A program made the translations under genes and the position numbers. Of a DNA stretch of 42,975 nucleotides, positions 1-8,437 are shown piece after piece. Numbering within the stretch: position 1 is the first letter of the stretch; every line of letters begins with the position of its first letter. Under the pieces are notes generated by a model. The model saw only the letters and a program-made list of their open reading frames with translations, was not told where the DNA came from and did not search any database. The stretch covers positions 1-42,975 of the forward strand of contig JBHJHJ010000092.1 of assembly GCA_050330955.1 (NCBI GenBank). The letters are read 5' to 3'. The DNA comes from JBCCAG01 sp050330955 (GTDB lineage: Bacteria; Cyanobacteriota; Cyanobacteriia; CAKZMO01).

Positions 1-1086
1 GATTCATTGTAGGAGCTTGGAAAATCTGCTCAATTTGGTTGGCAAGTTGTCGCAGAGCGGAGGTGATGGACTCAACCCCCCGTAGACGCAGCAAGTTGAT
101 AGTAATCGAACGAAATACCGAGGCAATCAGCAGAGCGTTCGGTTCCCTACCGTAGCTGTCATCTTCTTTGAGCACCACATCTTTAGGCCAGTGCAGCTGA
201 TTCTCAATGCCCCAATGCCTGCGAATTGCCTCGAGCTGCGCTGTTGCGGTAGTGGCAACCGAGGTCAGGTAGTACGCTTTGTGGGTTGAGTGCTTGCCGT
301 TGCGAGTCTGCTGACGCTCGATGCACAGCACTGCTTTTGCTCCGGGCCACTGCTCCGTATCGATGCCTGCTGCAGAAAACACACGCACCTGCCGTCGTTC
401 ATGTCGTCCATGCTGCTGCTCAACTGTCGTTGCACTCGGCTGCTGCTCAGGCCTATGGTCAGCGATAGCCGAAAGCTGCCCGTAGAGTTTCTTCTGGTTG
501 CTCTTGACGGCGACCAAGTAGTCGTTGCCGCTATCGAGGATGAGCTTCAAGGTTTTTTTTGCGCGTGCAGTGCGTCAAGCGTGAGGACAGCCCCCTTAAG
601 TTTCAGCTTCTCCAGCAAGTACTGCACCACCTTGAGTTCGCTGTTCTCCCCTTCGCGCAGTGCTGCCAGCTCAACAGTGATGCCTTGCTGCTGGGCAAAG
701 ACGCTCACAAGGCCCACGAAGCGGGTCTTACCGTCTTCACCTACAATCGGTTGCCTAATCCGCTTGCCATCGATGGCATAGCTGCTATTGTCCGGGCTGG
801 CATACTGACTCATCCACCCACTGAAGACCTTGCTCAGTGCCTCAAAATCAAGCCCGATATGGGTTCGCCTAAAAGTCGAGTACGAGGGCATCGCTTTTGG
901 GTCGATCTCCAGTAGCCGAGCAACCTCAGCCCCATGGCGCTTGGAGAATTCTTCTAACGGGCGGTTGCCGTGATAGCCCGCCAAGTTCCCCATCACTATC
1001 ATCACCAGAATGATCCATAGCGGGTGTCGCGTCCCTCTGGCGCAGCGGTAGTCGGGCACACGTTGTAGGGCTTCGATAAGCGTCAT
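1..1086 (-). pseudogene. ISAs1-family transposase, frameshifted at an A8 run and cut by the window edge
   Basis: DDE transposase of the ISAs1 (H-repeat) type. The first frame runs from the ATG at 1086 to a stop at 547 and shows the N-terminal domain, then YAIDGKR (first Asp, residue 106) and LTLDALHAQKK (second Asp, residue 171). The family continues with QKKT, but the frame ends here because the A run (T8 at 553-560 on the plus strand) has eight bases. Read one base back, it continues without a stop to position 1 as KKTLKLILDSGNDYLVAVK and later RHWGIENQLHW, which carries the third acidic residue. So nearly the whole protein is present in two frames. The run forms the heptamer A AAA AAA in the zero frame, so programmed -1 frameshifting or polymerase slippage is possible. 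A simple loss of one A from an A9 run explains it equally well. The last codons and one IS end lie outside the window. Confidence 0.85.
1..1086 (-). mobile_element. ISAs1-family insertion sequence, partial
   Basis: The frameshifted transposase identifies the family. Only the transposase start side of the element is inside the window. I could not define its inverted repeat because the partner end is missing. The true end on this side should lie a little beyond 1086, within about 100 bases. Confidence 0.7.
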
Positions 1087-1761
1087 GGCAGCACCGTGAT
1101 TTCTAGCTGCCCTCTATGCTAGCTTTTATCCCTTCACATTGAATCGAGCCTGACTAGACAGGGTTGCCAAATGCAGAGCTACTGGTCGCTACAATAGCTT
1201 ATAATTAAACGCTAAAGCCACTTGACGCGGAGGTGCATAGCGTAAATAGGGTCATCACTCCTATAATAGCTAATAGTTAACGGCAGGTAATAGATATTCA
1301 ATACTCTTACGGTCAATTCATGGCAGTCAATTTATGGTCAATTTGAAAGACAGCTAATCAAAGCTGAGAAATATTTTCTTAAATTTCTCTTGCATTAATC
1401 CTATAAATTTCAATCTATCATCACAAACAATTAGCTGAATTTGTGTATTCTGCTGGGTTAGGCAGCTTGCTAAAAAGTGCATATTGAGCTGTGGCTTGAG
1501 TCCAGGCAAAAAGCTTTTGACGGTTGGCGCATAGCTCTGATGTGTGCTGAGTGAGGCGTGTGTTGAGCTATAGCGCTCCAAGGCAATGCGGATTGTCTGG
1601 CGAGCAAAACCTTATTTTGGGAAGCATGTTCTTTTCAAAACGGCAGCACTCACTGGCACCCAAATCAATTTATGGTACAAGCACTATTTTTTAATTTTTG
1701 GTAGTTCACGATTAATCTGGTCTATCTTGCTATATCAATTAACTATAGGTGTGATACATAT
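1087..1761. other. AT-rich intergenic stretch, no convincing gene
   Basis: This is noticeably more AT-rich than the rest. It contains near-repeats of the type GTCAATTYATGG at about 1312-1345 and two similar stretches around 1192-1216 and 1262-1282. A 75-codon minus-strand frame (1354-1581) shows no recognisable domain and I do not support it as a gene. The region may hold the outer end of the ISAs1 element and the promoter of the NYN gene. Confidence 0.5.
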
Positions 1762-2283
1762 ATGTCTTCTAAAAGCCGTCTTTCGATTTTCGTAGACGGG
1801 AACAACATGTTCTATGCTCAGCAAAAGAACGGCTGGTTCTTTGACCCACGGCGAGTCTTACGCTACTTCACTGACGATTCCCACATTCGTTTGATTAACG
1901 CATTTTGGTACACTGGCCTCAAAGATTCCCAAGATCAGCGCGGTTTTAGAGATGCGCTCATTAGTCTGGGATACACGGTGCGCACGAAAGTCTTAAAAGA
2001 ATATTACGACGATTCTTCGGGGCGCTATTCCCAAAAAGCCAACCTAGATATTGAGATTGTGGTGGATATGTTCAACACTGTTGAGCAATACGACCAGGTT
2101 GTGCTATTCAGCGGAGATGGCGATTTTGAGCGGGCCATTGAGCTGTTGCGCTCAAAGAACACTCATATTACGGTGGTCTCTACTGAAGGCATGATTGCTC
2201 GCGAACTGAGGAACGCCACCGATCGCTATATCGACCTCAACAGTATCCGCAACTACATCGAGAAAAGCGACGGCTACAATTAG
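1762..2283 (+). CDS. NYN-domain protein, LabA/DUF88-like
   Basis: A 173-residue NYN (PIN-like) domain protein. NYN domains share the PIN nuclease fold and are usually metal-dependent RNA-processing enzymes. The acidic pocket is visible: D12 in FVDGNN, D96 and D102 in LDIEIVVDMFN, and D119/D121 in FSGDGDFE. In cyanobacteria the best-known member is LabA, a negative feedback regulator of KaiC-dependent gene expression, with paralogues of unknown role. The match in KANLDIEIVVDMFNT is of that type, but I cannot tell LabA from a paralogue. The ATG at 1762 follows a TAGGTG ribosome site at 1746-1751. The gene stands alone, 50 bases before leuA, in the same direction. All acidic residues are intact, so it is probably functional. 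Confidence 0.85.
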   Translation: MSSKSRLSIFVDGNNMFYAQQKNGWFFDPRRVLRYFTDDSHIRLINAFWYTGLKDSQDQRGFRDALISLGYTVRTKVLKEYYDDSSGRYSQKANLDIEIVVDMFNTVEQYDQVVLFSGDGDFERAIELLRSKNTHITVVSTEGMIARELRNATDRYIDLNSIRNYIEKSDGYN

Positions 2284-2333
2284 ACCAATAGTCGCTATCA
2301 TCAGGGGTAAGTTATTCTACCGGGGTCAACCCT

Positions 2334-3998
2334 ATGTCTAGCCCGCAGCCCAACGCGTTTCCCCATGCCCCTGATCATGCCGCTGAATCGATGTTAGATT
2401 CCGGTCGCGTCATCATTTTTGATACCACGCTGCGAGACGGTGAGCAGTCTCCCGGCGCTACGCTCAACGTGGACGAGAAGCTGGCGATCGCCCGTCAACT
2501 GGCGCGGCTGCGGGTGGACGTGATTGAGGCCGGGTTTCCATTTGCCAGCCCCGGAGATTTTCAGGCGGTGCAGCAGATTGCGGAAAAAGTCGGGGCAGCG
2601 GATGGTCCGACCATTTGCGGCCTGGCCCGAGCCACACAGCAGGACATCAAGACCGCTGCTGAGGCCCTCGCCCCTGCCGCCCGTCGCCGCATTCACACCT
2701 TTATCGCCACCTCAGACATTCACTTAAAGCACAAGCTGCGCAAGTCTCGGGAAGAGGTGCTCGCCATCGTGCCGGAGATGGTGAGCTACGCAAAGTCTTT
2801 CGTGGACGATGTGGAATTTTCCCCAGAGGACGCTGGCCGGTCTGACCCCGAGTTTCTCTATCCGGTGCTAGAGACGGCGATCGCCGCCGGGGCCACCACC
2901 GTCAACATCCCTGACACTGTGGGATACACCATGCCCAGCGAGTTTGGCGCGCTGATTCGGGGCATTGCCGAGAATGTGTCCAACATTGACCAAGCCGTGA
3001 TTTCGGTGCACGGTCACAACGATTTGGGGCTGGCGGTGGCTAGCTTCTTAGAAGCGGTGAAGCACGGGGCGCGTCAGCTTGAATGCACCATCAACGGCAT
3101 CGGCGAGCGGGCTGGAAACGCCGCCCTGGAAGAGCTGGTGATGACCCTGCACGTGCGGCGGCAGTACTTCAACCCTTTCTTTGGGCGCCCGGTAGACTCT
3201 GAGGCGCCGCTGCACAACATTGACACCCAGCAGATTTACAAGACTTCCCGCTTGGTGTCTAACCTCACGGGCATGTTCGTGCAGCCTAACAAGGCGATCG
3301 TGGGGGCCAACGCCTTTGCCCACGAGTCGGGCATTCACCAAGACGGGGTGCTGAAGCACAAGCTCACCTACGAAATCATGGACGCCGAGTCGATTGGTTT
3401 GACGAATAATCAAATTGTGCTGGGCAAGCATTCCGGGCGCAACGCCTTCCGCACCCGGCTGCAGGAGCTGGGCTACGATCTATCGGACCAGGATCTGAAC
3501 AAGGCGTTTTTACGCTTCAAGGCGCTAGCGGACAAAAAGAAGGAGATCAGCGACTGGGATCTGGAGGCGATCGTCAATGACGAAACCCAGCATACCCCCA
3601 TTGCCTATACCCTGCAGCATGTACAGGTGTCCTGCGGAGACCATGCCCAGCCCACAGCCACGGTATGCGTCCTCACCCCTGAGGGCACAGAGCTGATGGA
3701 CGCGGCCATTGGCACTGGGCCGGTAGATGCGGTTTACAAAGCCATCAACCGGGTGATTGATTTACCCAACCAATTGATCGAATACACGGTAAAATCTGTC
3801 ACCGCCGGTATCGACGCCATTGGCGAAGTGACCATTCGCCTGCGCCACGAGGGGCGGCTGTTCTCAGGTCATGCGGCCAATACCGACGTGGTGGTGGCCT
3901 CGGCCCAGGCCTACATGAATGCCCTCAACCGGCTCTACGCGTCGCAGCAGCAGGGCAAGACCCTGCACCCGCAGCGGGACAGCGCCAGTGTTTCATAG
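2334..3998 (+). CDS. leuA: 2-isopropylmalate synthase
   Basis: Condenses acetyl-CoA with 2-oxoisovalerate, the first committed step of leucine synthesis, in the cytoplasm. At 554 residues it is the long form with a regulatory domain. The TIM-barrel catalytic domain begins with FDTTLRDGEQSPG (about residues 29-41) and contains the metal-binding HGHNDLG (about 226). It also has the GIGERAGNAALEE motif and the HESGIHQDG and GKHSGRNAF segments of the linker region. The last 150 or so residues form the C-terminal domain that binds leucine for feedback inhibition in this family. The first 20 residues are low-complexity and could be trimmed to the Met at residue 20. The stop is followed within 6 bases by an ABC permease gene, so the two may be cotranscribed although they are functionally unrelated. 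Confidence 0.97.
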   Translation: MSSPQPNAFPHAPDHAAESMLDSGRVIIFDTTLRDGEQSPGATLNVDEKLAIARQLARLRVDVIEAGFPFASPGDFQAVQQIAEKVGAADGPTICGLARATQQDIKTAAEALAPAARRRIHTFIATSDIHLKHKLRKSREEVLAIVPEMVSYAKSFVDDVEFSPEDAGRSDPEFLYPVLETAIAAGATTVNIPDTVGYTMPSEFGALIRGIAENVSNIDQAVISVHGHNDLGLAVASFLEAVKHGARQLECTINGIGERAGNAALEELVMTLHVRRQYFNPFFGRPVDSEAPLHNIDTQQIYKTSRLVSNLTGMFVQPNKAIVGANAFAHESGIHQDGVLKHKLTYEIMDAESIGLTNNQIVLGKHSGRNAFRTRLQELGYDLSDQDLNKAFLRFKALADKKKEISDWDLEAIVNDETQHTPIAYTLQHVQVSCGDHAQPTATVCVLTPEGTELMDAAIGTGPVDAVYKAINRVIDLPNQLIEYTVKSVTAGIDAIGEVTIRLRHEGRLFSGHAANTDVVVASAQAYMNALNRLYASQQQGKTLHPQRDSASVS

Positions 3999-4004
3999 CG
4001 CTTC

Positions 4005-4853
4005 GTGATGAACTTCTCGATGAAACGCGATCGCCCCATCATCCGACGCATTGGCCTGTACGCGCTGCTGGGCGGCGTGGCGCTGGTCATGCTGCTGCCG
4101 CTGCTGTGGCTGTTGAGCACTGCCTTTAAGTCGCCCGCCGAGAATATCGTTCAGTTTCCGCCTCGCTTTTGGCCCCAGTCCCCTACGCTGCAGAACTTTG
4201 TGCAGGTGTGGCAGACCAACCCTATGGGGCGCTATCTGTTCAACAGCACGCTAGTCGCGCTTAGCACGGTTCTATTAAATCTACTACTGTGTTCCCTAGC
4301 GGCCTATCCCCTGGCGCGGCTGCAGTTTCGCGGGCGAGAGGCGCTGCTGACCCTGGTGGTCAGCACCATTCTGATTCCGTTCCAGGTGGTGATGATTCCG
4401 CTGCATATCCTGGCGGTGAACCTGGGGCTGCGTAATACTTACTTAGGGCTAGTGTTTCCGGCGATCGCGTCCGCCTTTGGAATTTTTCTTCTCCGGCAGG
4501 CTTTTCTGGGGGTGCCGAAAGAACTTGAAGAAGCGGGCCGCATGGACGGGTGCTCCGAGCTGGGCATCTGGTGGTTTGTGATGCTGCCTGCCGTGCGTCC
4601 TGCCCTAGTGACCCTGTCCATCTTCGTGTTTATCGGCTCTTGGAGCGATTTCCTCTGGCCGCTGATCATTTTAGATGACCCGTCATACTACACGCTGCCC
4701 CTAGGCGTTGCTAAGCTGGCAGGCGCCTTCTCCCTAGACTGGCGGCTGATTGCGGCGGGCTCAGTGCTCTCAATAGCTCCTATTCTGGTCGTTTTCTTGT
4801 TTGTACAGCGCTATATCGTGCCAACCGAAGTGGGTAGTGGCGTTAAAGGATAG
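4005..4853 (+). CDS. Carbohydrate-type ABC transporter permease (MalG/CUT1 family)
   Basis: Inner-membrane subunit of an ABC importer, about 280 residues with six predicted membrane segments (near 15-37, 73-98, 107-130, 140-163, 190-214 and 247-270). The N-terminal pattern LLPLLWLLSTAFKSPAE is typical of MalG-like permeases of the sugar importers. The EAA loop that contacts the ATPase reads ELEEAGRMDGCSELGIWWF (about residues 175-193). Start codons GTG 4005, ATG 4008 and ATG 4020 are all possible and none has a strong ribosome site. No partner MalF-type permease, binding protein or ATPase is present in the window, so the substrate is unknown. It lies 6 bases after leuA. Such isolated MalG homologues pair with subunits encoded elsewhere in the genome. 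Confidence 0.9.
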   Translation: MMNFSMKRDRPIIRRIGLYALLGGVALVMLLPLLWLLSTAFKSPAENIVQFPPRFWPQSPTLQNFVQVWQTNPMGRYLFNSTLVALSTVLLNLLLCSLAAYPLARLQFRGREALLTLVVSTILIPFQVVMIPLHILAVNLGLRNTYLGLVFPAIASAFGIFLLRQAFLGVPKELEEAGRMDGCSELGIWWFVMLPAVRPALVTLSIFVFIGSWSDFLWPLIILDDPSYYTLPLGVAKLAGAFSLDWRLIAAGSVLSIAPILVVFLFVQRYIVPTEVGSGVKG

Positions 4854-4998
4854 GTCTACATATCAAAAGGATGAATATTGGCCCTCCCTGCGGGAATTAT
4901 TAAGAAATATGTCATAGTAATAGAGCACTCTTTAAGCAGTGGTAAGTATTCTTTCCTGGATAGAGCAGCCTCACTGCCGATTTAAGCAAGGTATAGCT

Positions 4999-5472
4999 AT
5001 GACACCCTCAAACGCAGTTCCCGACGATGGCATCACTAAAAGCGCGCTTCTTGAGACTGTAAAGCGCAAAGCCGGTTTAGAAGACCTCTACGACGCGCGG
5101 GATATCGCTGAGGTGGTTTTTCGAACAATGCGGGATATGATGACCACCGAAGCTGCTGACCGTGTTGCTGCCGAGCTGGAAGGAAAGTTTCTCACAACTG
5201 GGGATAGTACTCAGGACAAGCTGGTAGAAGTTTGGAAGGATACGAACTGGATCGTGCGCCTTTTGAGCCGCATTCGTCCTCCTCTCGAAATCGATACCGA
5301 TACGTTTCTATTCCGCATCGGCCAGGAGGCTGGGCTGTCTCGCGGGGTTACCCCTGAGGACGCGACCGAAGCGGTATTTTCTGCCCTGAAGCGAGAGCTG
5401 TCCGAAGAGCGTCAGCAGGAGATTTCGTCTTTTCTGCCGAAGCCGCTGCGTGAAGCTTGGCTGGCGGCTTAG
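4999..5472 (+). CDS. DUF2267 domain protein
   Basis: A 157-residue soluble, acidic, mostly helical protein that looks like two copies of a DUF2267-type unit. The first covers about residues 15-75 (ARDIAEVVFRTMRDMMT...AADRVAAEL) and the second about 85-155 (ATEAVFSALKRELSEERQQEISSFLP). The function of this family is unknown. The reading frame is open from 4939, but ATG 4999 is preferred because AAGG (4988-4991) sits 7 bases ahead and the upstream codons look non-coding. It is monocistronic and ends before the large palindrome at 5529-5566. Confidence 0.8.
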   Translation: MTPSNAVPDDGITKSALLETVKRKAGLEDLYDARDIAEVVFRTMRDMMTTEAADRVAAELEGKFLTTGDSTQDKLVEVWKDTNWIVRLLSRIRPPLEIDTDTFLFRIGQEAGLSRGVTPEDATEAVFSALKRELSEERQQEISSFLPKPLREAWLAA

Positions 5473-5528
5473 CCTGATTGAGGCTAGTGTCTCTCGTGAC
5501 TGCCTATCGGATGAAATGTTGACAGGAT

Positions 5529-5566
5529 GCAAACAGGGGGCACAGCATGCTGTGCCCCCTGTTTGC
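5529..5566. terminator. 38-bp perfect palindrome, probable bidirectional terminator
   Basis: Two 18-base arms starting GCAAACAGGGGGCACAGC are perfectly complementary around a central AT. The transcript could form a stem of about 17 pairs with a tetraloop. It lies between the convergent DUF2267 gene (+) and psbK (-), where a two-way terminator is expected. A few A residues follow on the plus strand but there is no long U tract. Confidence 0.7.
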
Positions 5567-5586
5567 GAAAATAGTAGACGTACCGC

Positions 5587-5730
5587 TTAGCGGAATCCGA
5601 CAGCGGCTTGCCAAACGAAAGCTAGCAGCAAAAAAAATACAGGAATGATAGGCAAGACATCCACGAGGGGATCGAAAATCTGATAAGCTTCCGGCAGCTC
5701 GGCAATCAGTAGGGCTGGGAGGAGTGACAT
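5587..5730 (-). CDS. psbK: Photosystem II reaction centre protein K
   Basis: A 47-residue precursor of the PsbK subunit, a single-span thylakoid membrane protein at the periphery of the photosystem II core near CP43. The translation reads MSLLPALLIA followed by ELPEAYQIFDPLVDVLPI and ends LAFVWQAAVGFR. This is the highly conserved PsbK sequence. The first 10 or so residues match the cleaved leader of the family and the mature chain begins at about ELPEAY, where most homologues have KLPEAY. The membrane span is about residues 25-43. The ATG at 5730 fits the usual length. The gene is divergent from malQ and ends 20 bases from the palindrome at 5529-5566. It is short enough that automatic gene callers with a length limit can miss it. 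Confidence 0.96.
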   Translation of the reverse strand: MSLLPALLIAELPEAYQIFDPLVDVLPIIPVFFLLLAFVWQAAVGFR

Positions 5731-5880
5731 CTGTCGGGTGACCTCGTCTGTAACGCTAACGACTCATAAATTCTGCTGTATTGTACCATGGCGTTTGATA
5801 CCCGCGGCAGGGCCTACTATAGTCGTGGTGCGCTACGCTTAGCTAATCGCTCTATTCTTATTTCTTTATTCGGACACTCT

Positions 5881-7374
5881 ATGCCCTTTCCTCGCACTAG
5901 CGGAATTTTACTCCACCCGACCTCCCTGCCTAATCGATTAGGCGTCGGCGATTTGGGTCCAGAAGCTTTCAAGTTTATTGATGTACTTCATGACTGCAAT
6001 CAGCGCATTTGGCAGGTGCTCCCTTTGGGTCCAACGGGACACGGCAACTCGCCCTACATGTCATATTCCTCCATGGCGGGTAATCCGCTGCTGATTAGCC
6101 TGCAGTTCCTGCACGAGTCGGGGCACTTGACCTATGAAGACATTTCCGTGCCCGACATTCCGACGCCGGTGGTCGACTACGACGCTGCGACCCAGACTAA
6201 AATGCCGCTGCTGGCGAAGGCTGCCGATCACTTCAGAGCATACGCCGCTGACGACCAACGACAGGCCTTTGAGCAGTTTTGCCACGAGCGGGAGTTTTGG
6301 CTCGATGGCTATGCGCTGTTTATGGCGCTGAAGCAGGCCCATGGCGGTAAGCCCTGGACGCAGTGGGAGCCTGCGATCGCCCGACGTGATGCAGATGCGA
6401 TCGCCGTATGGACTGAGAAACTGGAGGCTGAAGTCTTCCATCAAAAGTACTGGCAGTTTGAGTTTCATCGCCAGTGGTCAAACCTGAGGCAGTATGCCAA
6501 CGAGCGCGGCATTTCCATCATGGGAGATATGCCGTTTTACGTTGCCCACGATAGCGCTGACGTTTGGGAATTTCCCGATCGCTTTTGCCTCAACCCGGAA
6601 ACCGGAGAGCCCGCCCTGATGGCCGGCGTGCCGCCCGACTACTTCAGCGCCACAGGGCAGCTCTGGGGCAACCCGATTTATAACTGGGAGCGGATTAAAG
6701 ACTTGCAGTTTAAGTGGTGGATCTATCGGTTTGAGTCGCTGCTAAATTTTGTCGACATCATCCGCATTGACCACTTCCGGGGGTTTCAGGCTTATTGGCA
6801 AGTGGCGGAAGGAGAAACCACCGCAATGAACGGCCATTGGGTGGAGGCTCCTGGTGAGGCGCTGTTTGACCAGCTCAAAGAAGACATGGGATTCTTGCCA
6901 ATCATCGCGGAGGATCTCGGAGTAATCACCCCCGAAGTTGAAGCACTGCGCGATCGCTACGAGTTTCCAGGCATGAAAATTCTGCAGTTTGCCTTTGGCT
7001 CAGGACCGGGCAACCCGTACCTCCCGTTTAATTATGTCCAAAATTGCCTGGTCTATACTGGCACCCACGATAACGACACGACGGCAGGCTGGTTCGAGAG
7101 TGCCGATGATCATACCAAGCAGTCCGTAATCGAGTACATGGGACAACTTGGGCCTGACGGCATTCAGTGGGACATGATTCGGCTCGCCCTCAGCTCGACA
7201 GCCAACCAAGCCATCATCCCGCTGCAGGACTTGCTGGGTCTGGGAACGAGCGATCGCATGAATACGCCTGGGCTAGGGGAAGGCAACTGGGCCTGGCGCT
7301 ATCATCCTGACGATATCACCGATGAGATCAAAGGTCGGCTCAGATATCTAACACAGCTCTATGGCCGAGCCTAG
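5881..7374 (+). CDS. malQ: 4-alpha-glucanotransferase (amylomaltase)
   Basis: Transfers alpha-1,4-glucan segments between maltodextrins, a GH77 enzyme of glycogen breakdown acting in the cytoplasm. The GH77 signatures are complete. They are ILLHPTSLP near the N-terminus, GDMPFYVAHDSADVW, the nucleophile D297 in DIIRIDHFRGF, the acid/base E344 in IIAEDLGVITPEV, and YTGTHDNDT. The frame is open from 5788, but the family starts just before FPRTSGILLHP. ATG 5881 is therefore chosen, giving 497 residues, normal for bacterial MalQ. No clear ribosome site precedes it. It is transcribed alone, divergent from psbK. glgC elsewhere in this window acts on the same glycogen pool. Confidence 0.96.
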   Translation: MPFPRTSGILLHPTSLPNRLGVGDLGPEAFKFIDVLHDCNQRIWQVLPLGPTGHGNSPYMSYSSMAGNPLLISLQFLHESGHLTYEDISVPDIPTPVVDYDAATQTKMPLLAKAADHFRAYAADDQRQAFEQFCHEREFWLDGYALFMALKQAHGGKPWTQWEPAIARRDADAIAVWTEKLEAEVFHQKYWQFEFHRQWSNLRQYANERGISIMGDMPFYVAHDSADVWEFPDRFCLNPETGEPALMAGVPPDYFSATGQLWGNPIYNWERIKDLQFKWWIYRFESLLNFVDIIRIDHFRGFQAYWQVAEGETTAMNGHWVEAPGEALFDQLKEDMGFLPIIAEDLGVITPEVEALRDRYEFPGMKILQFAFGSGPGNPYLPFNYVQNCLVYTGTHDNDTTAGWFESADDHTKQSVIEYMGQLGPDGIQWDMIRLALSSTANQAIIPLQDLLGLGTSDRMNTPGLGEGNWAWRYHPDDITDEIKGRLRYLTQLYGRA

Positions 7375-7425
7375 GCTTACTCTCTCGGAGCCCTACACAC
7401 AATAGACAGCCATAGACTAACCATG

Positions 7426-7451
7426 CCCTCGGGATAGCTCATCCCCGAGGG
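7426..7451. terminator. Hairpin between convergent malQ and rodZ-like genes
   Basis: CCCTCGGG (7426-7433) and CCCGAGGG (7444-7451) form an 8-bp GC-rich stem with a 10-base loop, extendable by two A-T pairs around a bulge. It lies in the 156-base convergent gap. There is no obvious U tract. Confidence 0.5.
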
Positions 7452-7530
7452 TTCATCTGTGGTCGCACCCTACAAATTTGTCTAGCGTAGCGCCCAGGCA
7501 ACCGGGCGAACAACGCCCTAACGACAAAGG

Positions 7531-8403
7531 TTAAGGGACAGATGCCTGCTCGTCTTCAGCCGATGAATCGATGGAAAAGGTCTGTTCTGAGACCGCTCCA
7601 GGAGCACCCATCAGCTCTGCCGGACTATTGTTGATAGCAAGCAGGACGCCCCCGGCATTTCCTGCCCGGATGATCACCTCGCTGTCAGCAGTCCAGGTTT
7701 GCTCACTGCCTTCCTGCAGAACACCCTCAAATTCCTCATTACCATCGACAATCACGCGGAGCCAGGATCGCTCCACAAGCTCGAGCGAAACCTGAACGGG
7801 GCTATCATCGGAAGGCTCGCTTGCCGGCAGCGCTCCGCCATTAGCGCTGGTAGCAGAGCCGCCAGGAACCGGCTGCTCTGCTGCGGCCCCGGAAACATCT
7901 GATGCAGTTGCCGAGGAGGTCGCTCTATCCGAGGCTGCCTCTTCGGACGGCTGACTCGCTGGCGGAGACTGCTGCAGGGTGGTCAGCGTCCTTGGCGTCA
8001 TGACGCTCAATAGGTAGGACACGCCGCTGACTGCAGCCACAATCAGTACCACGTAAGCCGCATAGAGATGAAGGGGCCTTAGCTGGGCAGCCGCAGAATT
8101 GTTCCATGAGATCTGTGTCGGCTGGACGTCGGCATCGGCGGGGAAGGTCGCTGCAATTTCGCTACCGTTTAGCCCTAGGCTGTCGGCATAGCGTTTGATG
8201 AAACCGCGAATGTAGATCGCCTCAGGCAGTGTATTTAAATCCCCTGCCTCAATAGCCCGCAGGAGACGAGTTTGAATGAGTGTCTCCGCTGAAACCTGCT
8301 CAAGGGAGCGGTTATGCTGCTTGCGCACGTCCTGTAGGTGAGCTCCAATGTGAGCGAGCTGCTCCTGCTGATCCGGCCTCTCGCGCACCAAGTCTTGACT
8401 CAC
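7531..8403 (-). CDS. RodZ-like protein: HTH domain, one membrane span, DUF4115
   Basis: A 290-residue bitopic membrane protein with RodZ architecture. RodZ links the cytoplasmic MreB cytoskeleton to the envelope and helps set cell shape. Residues 15-85 form a Cro/HTH_25 domain (LQDVRKQHNRSLEQVSAET...IYIRGFIKRYADSLGL). Residues 113-135 are a membrane span. Residues 138-200 are a Ser/Ala/Pro-rich linker and 203-290 are a DUF4115-like beta domain (VSLELVERSWLRVIVDGNEEFEGVL). A gene of this type commonly sits near RNA-modification genes, as here, 34 bases after the pseudouridine synthase. Other HTH-plus-DUF4115 proteins exist, so a dedicated role in shape is inferred. Confidence 0.85.
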   Translation of the reverse strand: MSQDLVRERPDQQEQLAHIGAHLQDVRKQHNRSLEQVSAETLIQTRLLRAIEAGDLNTLPEAIYIRGFIKRYADSLGLNGSEIAATFPADADVQPTQISWNNSAAAQLRPLHLYAAYVVLIVAAVSGVSYLLSVMTPRTLTTLQQSPPASQPSEEAASDRATSSATASDVSGAAAEQPVPGGSATSANGGALPASEPSDDSPVQVSLELVERSWLRVIVDGNEEFEGVLQEGSEQTWTADSEVIIRAGNAGGVLLAINNSPAELMGAPGAVSEQTFSIDSSAEDEQASVP

Positions 8404-8437
8404 GACTCTCCTCTCCTCAATTCTCTACAGAACTCAC

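Noticed and set aside
286..915. Plus-strand frames of 118 and 163 codons
   Set aside because: They are antisense to the ISAs1 transposase, whose residues are clearly conserved on the minus strand.
1354..1581. 75-codon minus-strand frame as a gene
   Set aside because: No domain, no ribosome site and AT-rich non-coding composition.
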